The position numbers and the translations under genes are program-made. The notes under the pieces are model-generated. The model made no database searches. It was not told the DNA's origin and saw only the letters and a program-made list of their open reading frames with translations. This document shows positions 46,141-46,260 of a DNA stretch of 46,260 nucleotides, in pieces (position 1 is the stretch's first letter; each line of letters begins with the position of its first letter). Source of the DNA: a virus; IMG/VR virus record IMGVR_UViG_3300020129_000546, positions 1 through 46,260 of that record, one strand, 5' to 3'.

Positions 46141-46260
46141 CTGTTGACTCTGTCACGTGTCGAATAGACCGTGATCTCGCCGTGCTCGCCGTAGCTGACG
46201 CTCAGGCCGTTGCCGTCCTTGCCGTCACCGTGGGCGCCGGGGAAGATGCGCAGTATCACC
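46122..46260 (-). CDS. 3' part of the gene that crosses the circle join
   Basis: This is the same gene as the one that starts at 300. Bases 46134-46260 duplicate its end at 1-127. From 46133 it adds Tyr, Arg and Gly and ends at TAA 46124-46122. In the circular genome the protein has 103 residues. Confidence 0.7.
   Translation of the reverse strand, partial: VILRIFPGAHGDGKDGNGLSVSYGEHGEITVYSTRDRVNSAEYRG
46134..46260. repeat. Right copy of the exact 127-bp terminal overlap
   Basis: These bases are identical to 1-127. When the two are merged, the gene at the join is intact and RNA element copy H is complete, which supports a circle of about 46,133 bp. Confidence 0.93.

Overview
The window is a complete circular phage genome, opened at an arbitrary point. 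Bases 1-127 are repeated exactly at 46134-46260, and that overlap falls inside one gene (start at 300, stop at 46124-46122). The true circle is therefore about 46,133 bp, and the 127-bp repeat is almost certainly an assembly overlap, not a biological end repeat. DNA is very GC rich. Several genes without a Shine-Dalgarno site have a TANNNT-type -10 box only 6-7 nt before the start codon (leaderless promoters), and the lysin has a GH25-like fold with a proline linker. Together these suggest an actinobacterial or other high-GC host, but the host cannot be fixed from sequence alone. I see no integrase, excisionase, DNA polymerase or tRNA gene.

Layout. (1) 2.2-31.4 kb, plus strand, tightly overlapping (ATGA, GTGA, TGATG) head, tail and lysis genes: primase-helicase, large terminase, portal, a 1551-aa probable ejection protein, a transglycosylase/M23-like virion protein, small virion proteins, probable scaffold, SU10/DUF5309-type major capsid protein, Arg-rich mini-proteins, connector-like proteins, a ClpX-like AAA+ ATPase, a 742-aa tail protein, tail/fibre proteins including a LamG-like one, GH25-like endolysin and holin candidates. 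No tape measure, tail tube or sheath is seen, so a short-tailed (podovirus-like) particle is most likely. (2) 46.1-31.5 kb and 1.2-0 kb, minus strand, early or accessory genes: DUF932 protein, HTH protein, secreted Cys-rich protein, HicA-like/coiled-coil protein, Spo11/TopoVI-A-like TOPRIM protein, SNF2-like helicase, an Acb2-like anti-CBASS candidate, Cas4/RecB-like nuclease, RusA resolvase and many small zinc-ribbon or membrane proteins. (3) 1.24-2.2 kb, a non-coding, more AT-rich divergent control region with iterated ACATGCCACA boxes, a 21-bp palindrome and a 25-bp direct repeat.

The most striking signal is a structured RNA element present eight times, always on the minus strand between a stop codon and the next Shine-Dalgarno site (0.3, 1.0, 41.05, 42.35, 42.9, 44.64, 45.8 and 46.1 kb). 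It has three helices with clear compensatory changes, an invariant GAGG/AA internal loop and an almost invariant YCCAA loop. It looks like a phage-wide translational or processing element. Other notable items are a family of leaderless promoters, an operator-like palindrome shared by two minus-strand promoters, a gene that appears to start at AUC, a ClpX-like unfoldase lacking the ClpP-docking loop, an M23 domain lacking zinc ligands, and an apparent +1 frameshift at about 31.93 kb.

Replication probably relies on the host polymerase. Phage primase-helicase, RusA, RecB-like nuclease, SNF2 helicase and the TOPRIM protein would handle initiation, recombination and processing; TerL and portal would package; and the GH25-like lysin with small membrane proteins would lyse the cell.
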